64,000 nucleotides of DNA, taken from JACPVF01 sp964502095 (GTDB lineage: Bacteria > Chloroflexota > Anaerolineae > Anaerolineales > Villigracilaceae). The notes beneath the pieces are model-generated. The model saw only the letters and a list, made by a program, of their open reading frames with translations, made no database searches and was not told the DNA's origin. The stretch covers positions 62,001 through 126,000 of the forward strand of contig CAZCUF010000009.1 of NCBI GenBank assembly GCA_964502095.1, read 5' to 3'. Made by a program: the position numbers and the translations under genes. Below, piece by piece: positions 1 through 7,821 of the stretch; position 1 is the first letter of the stretch; every line of letters starts with the position of its first letter.

Positions 1-7
1 GTTCCAT
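1..7 (-). CDS. Start of an unidentified minus-strand gene, cut by the window edge
   Basis: Only the first two codons are visible. On the minus strand an ATG at 7..5 is preceded by a good ribosome binding site (AAAAGGAGAT, 22..13) with normal spacing. The product cannot be named. The 120 bases between this start and the end of the M50 protease gene show no other ORF. Confidence 0.4.
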
Positions 8-130
8 GAAAAGATCTCCTTTTGTGATTTTATTGCTTTCCCGCGGGGATAGAATCGGGGCGGCAATGATTGCCTCGTTACTCAAAGTTCCGATGAATGA
101 AAGTGGAAAAGCCCAGCGCCGATCGTCGGA

Positions 131-1252
131 CTAACGGCGGCCAAATTCATTCAAGGTGTGGATCATGCTGATGACATCGTCCCGCCCCAGAATGCCTTGT
201 ATCTGGCCGTTATCCATTACCGGCAATTGGTTCACGCCATCGCGGTCCATCTCGCCCAGAGCCTGCATCAATTCCTCGCTGGGGCGGATCCACTTCATTT
301 CCTGCGCGGGGATCATCGCCTGCGCGGCTGTTTTTGAAGACCACTCCGTTTTCGGCACAGATTGGATGCGGTGCGTTGTTAATAGTCCGGCGATTTGATC
401 GTTTTGCTTGACGATCACGCTCCGCCGCGCGCCGCCTAAAATATGTTCGTTCACTATTTGTTCCAGCGATATATTGGAATCGACGGAGGCAAAGTCGCGG
501 CGCATGGCATCCGACACGCGGTGACCGGCCAGTAAATCCTGAATGTTCTGTTGTTGAAGTTGCGCCGAGGCGGCGGATTCCAGGAACCAGCCGATGAAGG
601 CGATCCACAATCCGTTTGCGAAATCTCCGGTGAACAACTGCCACACGCCCACCAGAATAAAAATATAGGCGATGAAACGCCCGACGTTGGCGGCAATTAC
701 AGTAGCTTTGCGCAGGCTGTTTGTCACGCCCCAAACAATGGCGCGAAAGACGCGTCCGCCGTCGAGTGGAAAGCCGGGGATCAGGTTGAAGAGCGCCAGC
801 GCGCCGTTGATATAAGACAGATATTCAGCCAGGGCGAGGATCGGCGAAAGCGCGCCGACGAACGGCCTGAGCAGGCCAAAAAAGATGGCCAGCAAAAAAC
901 TGACGATTGGCCCGGCAATGGCGATCCAGAATTCGGCCGCGGCGCTGGGCGGTTCCGCGCCGATTTGTGCCACGCCGCCGAAGATGAACAATGTGATACT
1001 GCGTACGGGGATTTTATAGCGCAAGGCAATGAACGAGTGGCCGAGTTCGTGAAGTAGGACGCTCCCGAATAACAAGATGGCGGTGACCGCGCCCATGATC
1101 CAATATTCGGTGGTGGACCAGGTCTTAAATTCGGATGGGTAGTAACTGGCCGCCAGGGACCAGGTCATCAGGGCGAAGATCAGAAACCACGAATAATCCA
1201 GCCCGATGGGGATGCCCATGATGCGGCCAAGAGGAATTGTATTTTTGTTCAT
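131..1252 (-). CDS. Site-2 protease family (M50) zinc metalloprotease with CBS domains
   Basis: A 373-residue intramembrane protease. The N-terminal 200 residues are hydrophobic with several membrane segments and carry the zinc-binding motif HELGH (about residue 68) and the second M50 motif NLIPGFPLDGGRVFRA (about residue 157), whose Asp completes the metal site. The C-terminal 130 residues resemble a pair of CBS domains ending in LPVMDNGQIQGILGRDDV, as in the SpoIVFB/Rv2869-like M50 branch. Proteins of this type cut membrane-bound regulators inside the bilayer; the substrate here is unknown. CBS domains in this family are thought to sense nucleotides. Start is the ATG at 1252, just after a weak AG-rich stretch. 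Transcribed in the same direction as the pgl gene upstream, 45 bases away. Confidence 0.9.
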   Translation of the reverse strand: MNKNTIPLGRIMGIPIGLDYSWFLIFALMTWSLAASYYPSEFKTWSTTEYWIMGAVTAILLFGSVLLHELGHSFIALRYKIPVRSITLFIFGGVAQIGAEPPSAAAEFWIAIAGPIVSFLLAIFFGLLRPFVGALSPILALAEYLSYINGALALFNLIPGFPLDGGRVFRAIVWGVTNSLRKATVIAANVGRFIAYIFILVGVWQLFTGDFANGLWIAFIGWFLESAASAQLQQQNIQDLLAGHRVSDAMRRDFASVDSNISLEQIVNEHILGGARRSVIVKQNDQIAGLLTTHRIQSVPKTEWSSKTAAQAMIPAQEMKWIRPSEELMQALGEMDRDGVNQLPVMDNGQIQGILGRDDVISMIHTLNEFGRR

Positions 1253-1297
1253 AAGAATCTCTCTCTATGTTCATTACTTTGACGGCAGTCGGCGCGG

Positions 1298-2050
1298 TTA
1301 TCTTTCCTGAGGCAAATTGCCCGCCGCGGCCTGGTCGATCATCCAAACAACCTGTCCATTGATAGGCCGGATTCTCTGGGCCGGATATAGCGAGGGATTA
1401 TATTTTCCTTTTAGAACCTGGGCCAGCGTACTTGCTTTGGCCGCGCCTGCGGCGAGAAACACAATTTGCCGCGCCGCGTTGAAGACCATGGGAGTCAGTG
1501 TAACGCGGTTGGCGGGGCGTCCCTGATAATGGGCGGTCACTGCCAAAGTGGGCGTTGAAGCCTCCACCGGCGAGCCGGGGAACAAGGAGGCGGTGTGACC
1601 GTCTTCGCCCATGCCGAGCAGAACGAGATCGAAGCGCGGAAAGGGGAGGTCGCCTTCGGCGAAGCGGCTGAGGCGGCGCGCGTACTCCTCGGCGGCCGCG
1701 GCAGGTTCGAGGTCCGACGCGACGCGGTGCACGTTCTCATCAGGAATCGCAACCGAGTCGAGAAATGCCTGCCTGGCCTGTCCGTAGCTATTTTCTGGAT
1801 CGTCGGGAGGCACACAGCGTTCATCGCCCCAAAAAATATGCGTACGCGGCCAGTTGATTTTGCTCCGGCCGGGTTCGCGCGCCAGCAAGCGGTATAAATT
1901 CATCGGAGTACTGCCGCCGCTTAACGCGGTTAGAAAACGGCCGCGTTCTTGAACGGCGCGCCGCGCGGATTCGACGAACAGATCCGCCGCGGCTGTACTT
2001 AGCTCATTCAAATCTTTGAAGATGCGAAGATCGGGATTCATGGATGCCAT
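1298..2050 (-). CDS. pgl: 6-phosphogluconolactonase
   Basis: A 250-residue protein of the glucosamine-6-phosphate isomerase/6-phosphogluconolactonase family, which hydrolyses 6-phosphogluconolactone in the oxidative pentose phosphate pathway. Family signatures are LSGGSTPMNLYRLLA near residue 44, WGDERCVPPDDPENS near residue 74 and GMGEDGHTASLFPGSP near residue 146. Length is typical. Two in-frame ATGs (2050 and 2041) are possible starts, and neither has a strong Shine-Dalgarno. The gene overlaps the end of the upstream acyltransferase by a few bases, so the two are probably cotranscribed and translationally coupled. Confidence 0.9.
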   Translation of the reverse strand: MASMNPDLRIFKDLNELSTAAADLFVESARRAVQERGRFLTALSGGSTPMNLYRLLAREPGRSKINWPRTHIFWGDERCVPPDDPENSYGQARQAFLDSVAIPDENVHRVASDLEPAAAAEEYARRLSRFAEGDLPFPRFDLVLLGMGEDGHTASLFPGSPVEASTPTLAVTAHYQGRPANRVTLTPMVFNAARQIVFLAAGAAKASTLAQVLKGKYNPSLYPAQRIRPINGQVVWMIDQAAAGNLPQER

Positions 2051-2928
2051 GCCAGATGCGACTCTAATAAGCGCCTTGCCGATTGTTGAATGGCTTCCAG
2101 CGCGTGCCGAGGCTCATTGAACTTGTATCGGTCGATCAAACGGCCGAATGAAACGCGCGGCGTCAGTCCGTAGGTTTCGCGGCCGCTGAGAGCCTGCCGC
2201 GCCATTTGAATCATAAACGCCAAACGCTGACGATCCGGGCGCGTTCTGCGCAGTCGGGTGATCGGGTGACTCATGGCGGCGCGCGCGATCACGCCGCTGA
2301 CGATTGAAACCAATACCTGCGCCTGCGGGACGTGCTCGAGAAAGATTTGCAAACTGCGCGACCACAAATTGAATTCCGCCCCCGGCTCCGGCATGAAGGA
2401 AGGATCGGGTTCGATGCCGCCGCGCGCAAAGATCAACAGTGCGCCGCCTGCGCGCAAATGGCGGATCGCTTTGCGCACCACTTCCATCCGCCCTGTGACA
2501 TTATCCGGCTTCGGCGCGAAGATGGCATGCTCGCTGACGTGCGGCAGATGTTCGAAGAATGGAATATCGCCGATGATGATTTTATAATCAGGCCGTGCAA
2601 CATGTGCGGAGATGACCACGGAATCGAATGCTCCCGGATGATTGGATGAAATGATCAGCGGCCCGCTCGAGGGAATATTTTCGACGCCGCGCGCCGTATA
2701 AGCTTTGGTGAAACTCGGCAGTATCCAACGCGCGCCGCCTGCCGTGCCCTGTTCGGCGATTGCGCGGTCCAGGCCAACCGCCAATTCCGAGAATCGCCGC
2801 GCGGCCTTTCCAAATAACAACCGCGTTGTTTGCAGAACCTGCCGGGTCGGCGGCAATGCCATTGCTTTGGACAATTCAAAGATCAGCATATCGGCAAGAG
2901 CTTGAATTGACTCATCCAGAATGGGCAT
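2038..2928 (-). CDS. Lysophospholipid acyltransferase family protein (PlsC-like)
   Basis: A 296-residue protein with the acyltransferase signature NHPGAFDS, which fits the HX4D catalytic motif of PlsC-type 1-acylglycerol-3-phosphate acyltransferases, followed by a stretch (IPFFEHL, then a GGALLIFARGGIEPDP segment) resembling the substrate-binding blocks of that family. It likely works at the inner face of the membrane in phospholipid or glycolipid assembly; the exact acyl acceptor is not evident. I chose the ATG at 2928 because CGGAG precedes it at good spacing; the longer reading begins with a poorly supported TTG at 2958. It is upstream of and overlaps pgl. Confidence 0.75.
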   Translation of the reverse strand: MPILDESIQALADMLIFELSKAMALPPTRQVLQTTRLLFGKAARRFSELAVGLDRAIAEQGTAGGARWILPSFTKAYTARGVENIPSSGPLIISSNHPGAFDSVVISAHVARPDYKIIIGDIPFFEHLPHVSEHAIFAPKPDNVTGRMEVVRKAIRHLRAGGALLIFARGGIEPDPSFMPEPGAEFNLWSRSLQIFLEHVPQAQVLVSIVSGVIARAAMSHPITRLRRTRPDRQRLAFMIQMARQALSGRETYGLTPRVSFGRLIDRYKFNEPRHALEAIQQSARRLLESHLAWHP

Positions 2929-2984
2929 GCTCGGCTCCGTGTCGAAAGTGTAGCACAATTTTTAAAATGGAATAGAATCCGCTT

Positions 2985-3842
2985 ATGCCCAAACTTGATT
3001 TGAAAAAATGGAAAACGCATCGCGCGCGGACCTTCAACCTGCCTCCGTCGAAACGAATCGCATCCTCCGCCCAGGCTTTATCTTTTATCAATGCGCGCGG
3101 CTTTGTATATTTCTGGCCGATCAAAAGCATTGACTTTCCGAGTCTGTGGACTGCCGCCGCGGGGAATCGACCGGTGGCCGATGAGCACGACGATCCCGGC
3201 CACGTCACCTGGCGTTGGAAAGACGAGGCGCTCTCCAAAAAGATTTGGTATTACGCCAAAATATTGCGCGGCAAAGCGACGATGATCTCACTGGACATCG
3301 CGCCGTATTTTTACGCGCTGTCTGAAAACTACGGCTCGCCCGGGGAAGATTATTTGCTGGCTTATGAAGAGGGCCGTTTAACGCAAGCCGCCAAACAAGT
3401 TTATGAAACCCTGCTGGAGAACGGCGCGCTCAATACCATTGACCTGCGCCGCGCGGCGCGGCTGGCGAATGCCAAAGAGTCTGAATTCAACAAAGCTTTG
3501 GAGACTCTCCAATCCGATTTCAAAATTCTGCCCATCGGCGTCTCTGAAGCGGGCGCGTGGAAATATTCGTTCATCTATGAAATCGTCACGCGGCATTATC
3601 CTGATTTGCCGGAACAGGCGCGCGTCATTGGCGAAGCGGAAGCGCGCGCCAAATTAGCCGAACTATTTTTTCAGTCGGTGGGCGCGGCGCAAACACGCGA
3701 CCTGGTCAGGCTTTTTGGCTGGTCCGCCGAAATCACAGGGCGCGTGCTGGCGCGCCTGCTGAAGAACGGGCTGATCGCGGGGGAGGTGACGCGCAAAGAC
3801 CTGAACGGCGCGTGGTACGCGTTGAAAGAGTTGGTGAAATAG
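2985..3842 (+). CDS. AlkZ-related winged-helix protein
   Basis: A 285-residue protein resembling the AlkZ/YcaQ-related family. Recognisable parts are RGFVYFWPIKSIDFPSLW (residues about 39-56) and VADEHDDPGHVTWRWKD (about 65-81), followed by an Arg/Leu-rich region with winged-helix-like repeats (LNTIDLRRAARL, and again RDLVRLFGW). AlkZ proteins are DNA glycosylases for crosslinks, but this shorter relative lacks an obvious copy of the catalytic motif that I could recognise, so enzymatic activity is not claimed. It is divergent from the acyltransferase gene, with about 56 bases between starts. Confidence 0.6.
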   Translation: MPKLDLKKWKTHRARTFNLPPSKRIASSAQALSFINARGFVYFWPIKSIDFPSLWTAAAGNRPVADEHDDPGHVTWRWKDEALSKKIWYYAKILRGKATMISLDIAPYFYALSENYGSPGEDYLLAYEEGRLTQAAKQVYETLLENGALNTIDLRRAARLANAKESEFNKALETLQSDFKILPIGVSEAGAWKYSFIYEIVTRHYPDLPEQARVIGEAEARAKLAELFFQSVGAAQTRDLVRLFGWSAEITGRVLARLLKNGLIAGEVTRKDLNGAWYALKELVK

Positions 3843-3957
3843 GCTTGGCGTCTCTTCGAATCGGCGGTTGAGCATGGAGCAAAGAATCCGAAACCCATTT
3901 CAGGTATTTTCGTAGATAGACTTAGATTTTATATTTCCATTTTGAGGAGGATGTATT

Positions 3958-4497
3958 ATGAGACAGGGCCGCACACAACTTGCATTGGGCGTCCTTTTGA
4001 TTATTCTTGGAGGCTGGTTCCTGGCAGACCGCAGTATGCCGCAATTCCATCAACTGGTGGGCCGCTTCCTTGAATGGCCTTTGAACCTGGTGGGCATCGG
4101 TATATTGCTTCTGGTTCTGGGTCTCTTTTTGGGTTCGCCGGGCATGGCCGTCCCAGCCGCGATCGTAGCCGGCATGGGCGGTATATTCTATTATCAGCAG
4201 GTACAGGGAAATTATTCATCCTGGTCCTACATGTGGACGTTGATTCCCGGCTTTGTGGGGGTTGGTTCCATTCTGGCCGGCCTGCTGGGCGATCATCCCG
4301 CCAGTAACTTGCGCCGCGGTCTCGACTTGATGGCCGCCAGCGCGGTTCTGTTCCTTGTTTTTGCGTCACTTTTCGGCGGCTGGAATTTACTCGGCAGTTA
4401 CGGCCCGGCCATCTTATTGATTCTGCTTGGATTATGGGTTTTGTTCAGCGGCATGTTCCGTAGTTGGCGCAGAAACAACCCGGAGAAAAGAGAGTAA
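3958..4497 (+). CDS. Membrane protein of the LiaI/LiaF-like transmembrane family
   Basis: A 179-residue, almost wholly hydrophobic protein with about five membrane segments, beginning with a TM of the LiaI/LiaF (DUF5668-like) type: a short basic head, then LALGVLLIILGGWFLAD. The family belongs to cell-envelope stress systems in Gram-positive bacteria, but this copy has no neighbouring two-component system. A strong Shine-Dalgarno (GAGGAGG) sits 7 bases before the ATG. It is the first of three co-directional genes of the same kind; the stop is only 2 bases before the next start. Confidence 0.65.
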   Translation: MRQGRTQLALGVLLIILGGWFLADRSMPQFHQLVGRFLEWPLNLVGIGILLLVLGLFLGSPGMAVPAAIVAGMGGIFYYQQVQGNYSSWSYMWTLIPGFVGVGSILAGLLGDHPASNLRRGLDLMAASAVLFLVFASLFGGWNLLGSYGPAILLILLGLWVLFSGMFRSWRRNNPEKRE

Positions 4498-4499
4498 AT

Positions 4500-5291
4500 A
4501 TGCGTCGTTCCTCGGTTGTGTTTGGTGTTATTTTGCTTTTATTGGGCGCGCTTCTATTTGCCGATTCGGCTGGTCTTCGACTGCCGGGCGGCGCGCGCCC
4601 GAGTGAATTCTTCTGGCCCATTCTTTTGATCCTGGCCGGATTGTGGCTAATCTTTGGAGTCTTCATGCGCGGCAAACCTGTAGCGGAACAAGACTCGGTT
4701 GATTTGCAGGGAGCGCGCACGGCTGTGGTTCGATTGGATCACGGCGCAGGCGAATTGAAAATTTCGAGCGGCGCGGGCTTGGGACAGTTGGCGAATGGAA
4801 AATTTGTCGGCGGCCTGGTTCAACGCAGTCACAAATCGGGAGACAGTCTCGAGGTCAAGATGAAGCCGCCGTATGAACCGCTCGGTTTTCTCAACGGATT
4901 CGAACGCTATAACTGGGACGTTCATTTCAATGCGAATGTCCCGCTGGAGTTGAAACTTTCGACCGGCGCGGACAGCGCCATACTCGATCTGCGCGATCTG
5001 CAAGTGACGAGTCTCAAAGTGGATACCGGCGCCAGCCAAACCAAAGTGACTCTGCCTGCGCGCGGCCGCCTCAACGCGGACTTCGACCTGGGCGCGGCTT
5101 CGTTGGAAGTTTCTGTCCCGGATGGAGTTGCGGCGCGCATCCGCATTTCGCAAGGCGTTTCCAGCGTGAAGGTGGATGAAACCCGTTTTCCGCACATCGG
5201 CGGAATTTATAAATCTGCAGATTTCGACACTGCGGCCAATTCCGTGGATATGACCATTGATGCGGGCGCGGCGGATATCAGAGTGAAATAG
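4500..5291 (+). CDS. LiaF-like protein: N-terminal membrane pair plus beta-rich C-terminal domain
   Basis: A 263-residue protein. Residues 1-60 form two membrane segments of the LiaI/LiaF type (VVFGVILLLLGALLFAD and a second ending in IFGVFMRG). Residues about 80-263 are a soluble domain of repeated short beta strands with phrases such as LDHGAGELKISSGAG, STGADSAILDLRDL and DAGAADIRVK, as in the LiaF C-terminal (DUF2154) and DUF4097 adhesin-like domains. I chose the ATG at 4500, directly after the preceding stop with GAGAAAAGAGAG upstream. A reading from 4464 would overlap the upstream gene. Function is probably envelope-related, by family only. Confidence 0.7.
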   Translation: MRRSSVVFGVILLLLGALLFADSAGLRLPGGARPSEFFWPILLILAGLWLIFGVFMRGKPVAEQDSVDLQGARTAVVRLDHGAGELKISSGAGLGQLANGKFVGGLVQRSHKSGDSLEVKMKPPYEPLGFLNGFERYNWDVHFNANVPLELKLSTGADSAILDLRDLQVTSLKVDTGASQTKVTLPARGRLNADFDLGAASLEVSVPDGVAARIRISQGVSSVKVDETRFPHIGGIYKSADFDTAANSVDMTIDAGAADIRVK

Positions 5292-5300
5292 GAGAATGTC

Positions 5301-5921
5301 ATGAATCCGATGAAACGATTTGATCCTCGCGTTATAGTGGGAGTACTGCTCCTGGCGGGCGGCGGATTATTGTTATTGCAGAATTTTGGGTATCTTCAAA
5401 ATGTCAGCGGTATGTTTTGGGGCGTAGTGTTTCTGCTGGCCGGCCTTGCGTTTCTCGCGTTCGTTCCGGGAGGCGCATGGTGGGGCGTGTTTCCGGGCAT
5501 GACCCTGCTCGGGCTGGGCGTCATTATCTTGTTCGGCAACCAGCTTGGGGCGTTCGCGGGAGCGGTCTTCCTCGGCGCGATCGCGCTGGCCTTCTGGCTG
5601 GTCTATCTCATCAACCGATCCAATTGGTGGGCGATCATCCCGGCGGGAGTGATGACCACGCTGGCGGCGGTTTCCGTTTTGCCGGAAATTGGTACATTCG
5701 CAACGGGCGGAGTATTCTTCATCGGGTTGGCCCTTACATTCGCGTTGTTGGCGTTGGTTGCCAATTTGCGCTGGGCCTATTATCCGGCGGCGGCTCTGGG
5801 CGCGCTCGGCATCCTCAGCACGGCTTCACTGATGACGTATGCCAATTATATTTGGGCTATTCTGTTGATCGTGATCGGTGGATTTTTGATCTTTCGTTTT
5901 TTCAATGCCAATCGTGAATAA
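5301..5921 (+). CDS. Polytopic membrane protein, LiaI-like
   Basis: A 206-residue protein with about seven predicted membrane segments and few charged residues. The first segment (VIVGVLLLAGGGLLLLQNFGY) repeats the pattern seen in the two preceding genes, so the cluster appears to come from duplication of one LiaI/DUF5668-like unit. ATG at 5301 follows GGAGAATGTC. It closes the three-gene cluster; an inverted-repeat element and a hairpin lie just downstream. No enzymatic motif seen. Confidence 0.6.
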   Translation: MNPMKRFDPRVIVGVLLLAGGGLLLLQNFGYLQNVSGMFWGVVFLLAGLAFLAFVPGGAWWGVFPGMTLLGLGVIILFGNQLGAFAGAVFLGAIALAFWLVYLINRSNWWAIIPAGVMTTLAAVSVLPEIGTFATGGVFFIGLALTFALLALVANLRWAYYPAAALGALGILSTASLMTYANYIWAILLIVIGGFLIFRFFNANRE

Positions 5922-5930
5922 GAAATTCCG

Positions 5931-5979
5931 GCGCAGAGTTCGCGAAGTTTTGCAAAAAATTCCTGCGCGTTCTCTGCGC
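5931..5979. repeat. Imperfect palindromic intergenic element
   Basis: GCGCAGAG (5931-5938) and its exact complement CTCTGCGC (5972-5979) enclose 33 bases. The wording (GCGCAGAG, TTCGCGAAG, TTCTCTGCGC) resembles the CAGAGACGCGGAGTC-type element at 55.2 kb, suggesting a dispersed palindromic repeat, though the two copies are only distantly alike. Confidence 0.35.
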
Positions 5980-6009
5980 TGTTGAAATCGGATTCGCCGA
6001 ATTGAAGCG

Positions 6010-6035
6010 AACGCCCTGCCGAAAAGCAGGGCGTT
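6010..6035. terminator. Hairpin between convergent genes, probable bidirectional terminator
   Basis: A 10-bp perfect stem, AACGCCCTGC (6010-6019) and GCAGGGCGTT (6026-6035), with the 6-base loop CGAAAA. It lies between the end of the LiaI-like cluster (+) and the end of the cyclic-nucleotide-binding gene (-). T-runs are short on both sides, so efficiency is uncertain. Confidence 0.5.
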
Positions 6036-6037
6036 TC

Positions 6038-6520
6038 TCATGAACGGTTGATGGGGCTATTGACCCCTTTATGGAGCATGGATTTGACTTGCTCCTGGGC
6101 GTGAGTCCAACGCGAGGAGACAACTTGCGCCAGCCGGTCGAGCAGGATCGTTCCAACTTCTGGATTGTCCACGCACAGCCGCTCGAGATCGCGGCCGCGG
6201 ATTCGCAGAGCTTCGAGGTCTTTGACGGATTCCGCCTGTGACGCGTACTCGTCACTGCCAATTGCCGCCGACCACCCGAAGACCTCGCCATCCTGCAGTT
6301 GCGCAATTTGCAATGACGGGCCGTCGTAAGGTTTATATTGGATCGTCACATTCCCGTGCAGAATTAAATACAGGAACTCCGCTTTTTCGCCCTGGTCGAA
6401 GATGATCGTTCCTCCGGTGCAGTTGTACGTTTTAAAAAGCGGTTCGAGCAGTTGTATCTGGCGGGCAGTAAGCCCATTGAAAAGAGGCAGTAAGCTGATG
6501 TTGACCGACATTTTTGTCAT
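6038..6520 (-). CDS. Stand-alone cyclic nucleotide-binding (Crp/Fnr-type) domain protein
   Basis: A 160-residue protein consisting of one cNMP-binding beta-barrel: the opening LFNGLTARQIQLLEPLF, a GGTIIFDQGEKAEFLYLILHGNV block (residues about 38-60) and GEVFGWSAAIG. The helix-turn-helix found in Crp/Fnr regulators is missing; after the barrel there is only a helical tail (to residue 160). It may therefore act through protein contacts rather than DNA binding. Arg/Glu residues typical for cAMP phosphate binding are not clearly kept, so the ligand is unknown. Starts at ATG 6520 (an in-frame ATG follows at codon 4). Divergent from the thioredoxin gene. Confidence 0.75.
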   Translation of the reverse strand: MTKMSVNISLLPLFNGLTARQIQLLEPLFKTYNCTGGTIIFDQGEKAEFLYLILHGNVTIQYKPYDGPSLQIAQLQDGEVFGWSAAIGSDEYASQAESVKDLEALRIRGRDLERLCVDNPEVGTILLDRLAQVVSSRWTHAQEQVKSMLHKGVNSPINRS

Positions 6521-6682
6521 GTTAGCTCTGAAACATGTTCATTTCCAGTTCAAAACATCATATTAAGCAAGGATATTAATCCCTCTTTGTAGCGAGGAAG
6601 GTTGCGGTTATACTTTTGCGCGTTAGTTTTTCGCTCGAAGATGCGTCTGAATGCCGTAAACTTGAAAGAGGAGAATTTCGTC

Positions 6683-7243
6683 TTGAAAGGGAAATTAAGT
6701 GGAAATTTGGGACTGATCGTGATTGGCGCGGGCCTGGTCTTGATAGGCTCAGCCGCGTATTTCTTATTCCCTCGCTCGAATCAGCAAAATCTTGTAGCAG
6801 AGCTTTCGTCGATTCCCGCCGCGGTAAATTTCCCCGCTCCCGAAATTTCCCTCCTCGATATGCAAAATCGCCCTGTTTCGCTAAACGATTACCGCGGCCG
6901 CGTCGTGCTGGTCAATTTATGGGCCACCTGGTGTCCGCCGTGTAAACAGGAGATGCCCATCTTCCAGGCTTTTTATGAACAGCATAAAAAAGACGGTTTT
7001 ACGGTTGTGGCGATCAATGACGGCGATCCGCGGCAGGATGTCGAGAAATTCGTCAGCGATTATAAGTTGACTTTTTCGGTCTGGCTGGACCCGACTTATA
7101 CTGCCACGCAAAAAGCGTTTCGGACCGTCAGCTTGCCCAGTTCGTATATCGTCGACCGTCGAGGCACGGTGCGTTTGACCTGGGTTGGAGGGATCAAGCG
7201 CGAGGCGCTCGAACAGTATGTTACCCCCATCATTACGGAGTGA
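6683..7243 (+). CDS. Membrane-anchored TlpA/ResA-like thioredoxin
   Basis: A TlpA/ResA-type disulfide oxidoreductase. An N-terminal membrane anchor (LGLIVIGAGLVLIGSAAYFLF) is followed by an AhpC/TSA-Redoxin domain with FPAPEISLLDMQNRPVSL and the active site NLWATWCPPCKQEMP (CxxC). It should reduce or exchange disulfides on exported proteins, for example apocytochromes or copper proteins. Start: a TTG at 6683 has a good AGAGGAG at 6667-6673, whereas the in-frame ATG at 6641 has no clear ribosome site. I prefer TTG, giving 186 residues. The stop overlaps the start region of the OsmC gene, so the two are likely one operon. Confidence 0.8.
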   Translation: MKGKLSGNLGLIVIGAGLVLIGSAAYFLFPRSNQQNLVAELSSIPAAVNFPAPEISLLDMQNRPVSLNDYRGRVVLVNLWATWCPPCKQEMPIFQAFYEQHKKDGFTVVAINDGDPRQDVEKFVSDYKLTFSVWLDPTYTATQKAFRTVSLPSSYIVDRRGTVRLTWVGGIKREALEQYVTPIITE

Positions 7244-7245
7244 AC

Positions 7246-7707
7246 ATGGAAGCTCAAGTAAATCTTAAAGAACGCATGACTTTTGTTGCCACCGCCGACA
7301 GCGGCCATGAGATGATTTTGGATAGCAGCCGCGACTCGGGCGGCGATGAGCGCGGTTTTTCGCCTATCGAATTGCTGGCGATGGGCCTGGCCGGTTGTAC
7401 CGCCATGGATGTGATTTCGATCCTGCGCAAGAAGCGGCAGGATGTGACCGCTTTTGAAGTGAAGGTGCATGTGGACCGCGCCGATGATCATCCCAGAGTG
7501 TTCACGCATGCCCGAGTTGTGTATATTGTAAAGGGCCGCGCTGTGCAGGAGGAGGCTGTGACGCGTGCCATCGAACTTTCAACCGTCAAATATTGTCCCG
7601 CGCACGCCATGTTCGAGAAGTTGTTCCCCATCGAGTTGTGGTACAAAATCTATGAGGGGAACGATTCTCTCGTCAAGGAAGGAACGTGGCGGCCTGCGCC
7701 TGGATAG
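7246..7707 (+). CDS. OsmC family protein
   Basis: A 153-residue OsmC/Ohr-family protein. The two conserved peroxidatic cysteines are visible in MGLAGCTAMD and VKYCPAHAMF, with the intervening helix of the fold. The family reduces organic hydroperoxides using thiols. The ATG at 7246 lies two bases after the thioredoxin stop and has CGGAG upstream; a GTG at 7240 is a possible alternative. The pairing with a thioredoxin-fold protein suggests a shared thiol-redox role, which is an inference. Confidence 0.85.
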   Translation: MEAQVNLKERMTFVATADSGHEMILDSSRDSGGDERGFSPIELLAMGLAGCTAMDVISILRKKRQDVTAFEVKVHVDRADDHPRVFTHARVVYIVKGRAVQEEAVTRAIELSTVKYCPAHAMFEKLFPIELWYKIYEGNDSLVKEGTWRPAPG

Positions 7708-7792
7708 GTACCGGCGGGATACAGCGGAACCTGCGAATGTGACGAGTCGTCAGGCTCCTGCGCCGCGCGTCATTGGGGTGAATTTCAGTGGT

Positions 7793-7798
7793 TATAAT
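7793..7798 (+). promoter_or_regulatory. -10 box of first lipoprotein paralogue
   Basis: A perfect TATAAT 23 bases before the ATG of the lipoprotein gene. The 28 bases from here to the start codon are identical to those before the second paralogue (-10 at 10007-10012). No convincing -35 is seen. Confidence 0.5.
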
Positions 7799-7821
7799 CG
7801 CCTCATTCAAGGACGGTTGAC

